A stretch of DNA of 7,565 nt from Merdivivens faecigallinarum (GTDB taxonomy: Bacteria; Bacteroidota; Bacteroidia; Bacteroidales; UBA932). Positions 6,298-7,565 of this stretch are shown one piece after another. The stretch covers positions 1-7,565 of the forward strand of contig JADILY010000049.1 of NCBI GenBank assembly GCA_017695055.1, given 5' to 3'. How positions within the stretch are numbered: position 1 is the stretch's first letter; the number at the start of each line of letters is the position of its first letter. The translations under genes and the position numbers were made by a program. The notes under the pieces were generated by a model, which made no database searches, was not told the origin of the DNA, and saw only the letters and a program-made list of their open reading frames with translations.

Positions 6298-6306
6298 TCC
6301 TGCAGC

Positions 6307-7565
6307 ATGGACATTATCGGCAGTTCCATAGAAAGGGCAAGGGGATTTTTCGCCTCGGGAGCGACACGCGACCCGAGCTTCCGGAAAGAGGCCCTGAAAA
6401 GACTTCGTGACAATATCCGCTCGATGGAAGACGAAATCTTCGCCGCTCTTAACGAGGATCTCGGGAAATCCGCCACCGAATCATACATGACAGAGACCGG
6501 GATGGTGCTCGAAAGCATCGGTTACATGCTCCGCCACCTCGGAAACCTGAGCCGCCCGCGCCGCACGGCCCCATCCATAGGACAGGCCCCCGGAAAAGCG
6601 ACAATATATCCTGAACCATACGGAACGGCACTTATAATCAGCCCCTGGAATTATCCGCTGCTTCTTGCGCTCGACCCTCTTGTCGCGGCGATAGCGGCCG
6701 GCAATTGCTGCATATTAAAGCCGAGCGAATATGCCCCGGCCACATGCCGCCTTCTGCACAGACTCATCTCCCGCACCTTCGACCCGGGACACGTATGCCT
6801 CATCGAAGGAGGCAGCGATGTCGGGGAAGCGCTTCTTGACGGCAGATTCGATTACATTTTCTATACCGGAGGCAAAACAGTAGGGCGCATCGTAATGGAA
6901 AAGGCCTCCCGCCATCTTACCCCGGTAACCCTCGAACTGGGAGGGAAAAGCCCCGTAGTAGTCCTGGACGATGCCGACGTCGATATAGCCGCAAGGCGTA
7001 TAGCCTTCGGCAAACTGCTCAACTGCGGGCAGACCTGCGTGGCTCCGGACTACCTGCTTGTCGGGAAAGGAATCAAGGAAAGGTTCATCCGGGCATTCAT
7101 ACGTGAAACCGAAAAAATGTACGGAAGCCAGCCGATGGAAAGCCCGGACTACGGCAAGATAATCAACCGGCGGCATTTCGACAGGCTGATACGCTTCATA
7201 AGCATGGCCTACATGGACACAGGGACGTGCGGTGCGGACAGTACGGGCGAAGGACAGATAGCCTACGGAGGCATTTACGACTCCCAGAGGTTGAAAATAG
7301 CGCCCACCCTGCTTACAGGGGTGGCATGGGACTCGGCCATCATGCAGGAAGAGATTTTCGGTCCGATCCTGCCGATACTGGAAACAGAATCACTCGAAGA
7401 TGCCATTGCACATATCTCATCAGGGGAAAGGCCGCTTGCCGCATACATCTTTACCGGAAACAGAAAACTCGCAGAGAAATTCATACGCACCGTCCCGTTC
7501 GGAGGAGGATGCAACAACGACACCATAATGCAACTCGCTTCCCCCCGCTTGCCTTTCGGCGGCAC
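6307..7565 (+). CDS. NAD(P)-dependent aldehyde dehydrogenase, class 3 type, C-terminus cut by window edge
   Basis: This enzyme family oxidises aldehydes to carboxylic acids with NAD(P)+. The frame is open from the ATG at 6307 to the end of the window (419 codons); roughly 35-45 residues should remain beyond the edge. Landmarks match class 3 ALDHs (mammalian ALDH3, bacterial YwdH/AlkH-like): ISPWNYPL with Asn115, the cofactor loop FYTGGKTVG, TLELGGKSPVVV with the general base Glu210, NCGQTC with the catalytic Cys244, EEIFGPILPI, and NNDT...LPFGG at the edge. There is no N-terminal signal or membrane helix, so it should be cytoplasmic; class 3 enzymes often carry a C-terminal anchor that is outside the window. 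Substrate cannot be told, though medium- to long-chain or aromatic aldehydes are usual. It starts 9 bases after the TapB-like gene and is probably co-transcribed with it. Confidence 0.95.
   Translation, partial: MDIIGSSIERARGFFASGATRDPSFRKEALKRLRDNIRSMEDEIFAALNEDLGKSATESYMTETGMVLESIGYMLRHLGNLSRPRRTAPSIGQAPGKATIYPEPYGTALIISPWNYPLLLALDPLVAAIAAGNCCILKPSEYAPATCRLLHRLISRTFDPGHVCLIEGGSDVGEALLDGRFDYIFYTGGKTVGRIVMEKASRHLTPVTLELGGKSPVVVLDDADVDIAARRIAFGKLLNCGQTCVAPDYLLVGKGIKERFIRAFIRETEKMYGSQPMESPDYGKIINRRHFDRLIRFISMAYMDTGTCGADSTGEGQIAYGGIYDSQRLKIAPTLLTGVAWDSAIMQEEIFGPILPILETESLEDAIAHISSGERPLAAYIFTGNRKLAEKFIRTVPFGGGCNNDTIMQLASPRLPFGG

Noticed and set aside
6715..7176. 153-codon open frame on the minus strand
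   Set aside because: It is antisense to the aldehyde dehydrogenase, across the region encoding its catalytic Cys and Glu.

Overview
The window looks like a chromosomal housekeeping and accessory stretch from a member of Bacteroidota, probably Bacteroidales. The evidence is the family content (a DUF4783-type secreted protein, a TapB/DUF3108-like secreted protein, a Bacteroidales-style large sensor kinase, and an NtrC-class regulator without a DNA-binding domain), the lack of strong Shine-Dalgarno sequences, and promoters that fit the Bacteroidetes -7 consensus TAnnTTTG rather than -10/-35 boxes. Moderate GC and free use of ATA (Ile) and AGG (Arg) codons would suit an Alistipes-like or related uncultured gut lineage, but genus cannot be fixed from this sequence.

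Layout. (1) Positions 1-1425, minus strand: rlmH (23S rRNA pseudouridine methyltransferase), then, 34 bases on, the N-terminal 305 codons of a large membrane protein that runs off the left edge. The latter resembles the sensor part of a Bacteroidales histidine kinase. (2) Positions 1501-1926, plus strand: a small secreted DUF4783-like protein divergent from rlmH, closed by a strong terminator. (3) Positions 2017-4195, minus strand: cmk, ispH and efp in transcription order. cmk and ispH overlap by 10 bases; efp has its own candidate promoter over the ispH stop codon. (4) Positions 4308 to the right edge, plus strand: an NtrC-like response regulator, a secreted TapB-like protein, and an aldehyde dehydrogenase cut by the window end. 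The last two are separated by only 9 bases.

How the genes relate. Most are core cell functions: ribosome maturation (RlmH), CMP/dCMP phosphorylation (Cmk), the last step of the MEP isoprenoid pathway (IspH) and rescue of polyproline-stalled ribosomes (EF-P). The response regulator could be partnered by the partial kinase at the left edge, but they lie about 3.4 kb apart in separate units, so this is only a hypothesis. The most notable points are the regulator (receiver plus AAA+ domain, GAFTSA in place of GAFTGA, no HTH), the PGKGP-type loop of EF-P, and two overlapping divergent promoters between cmk and the regulator. I see no phage, transposon, CRISPR array, tRNA or rRNA. No stretch above 300 bases lacks a gene. 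I found no convincing undescribed multi-gene system.
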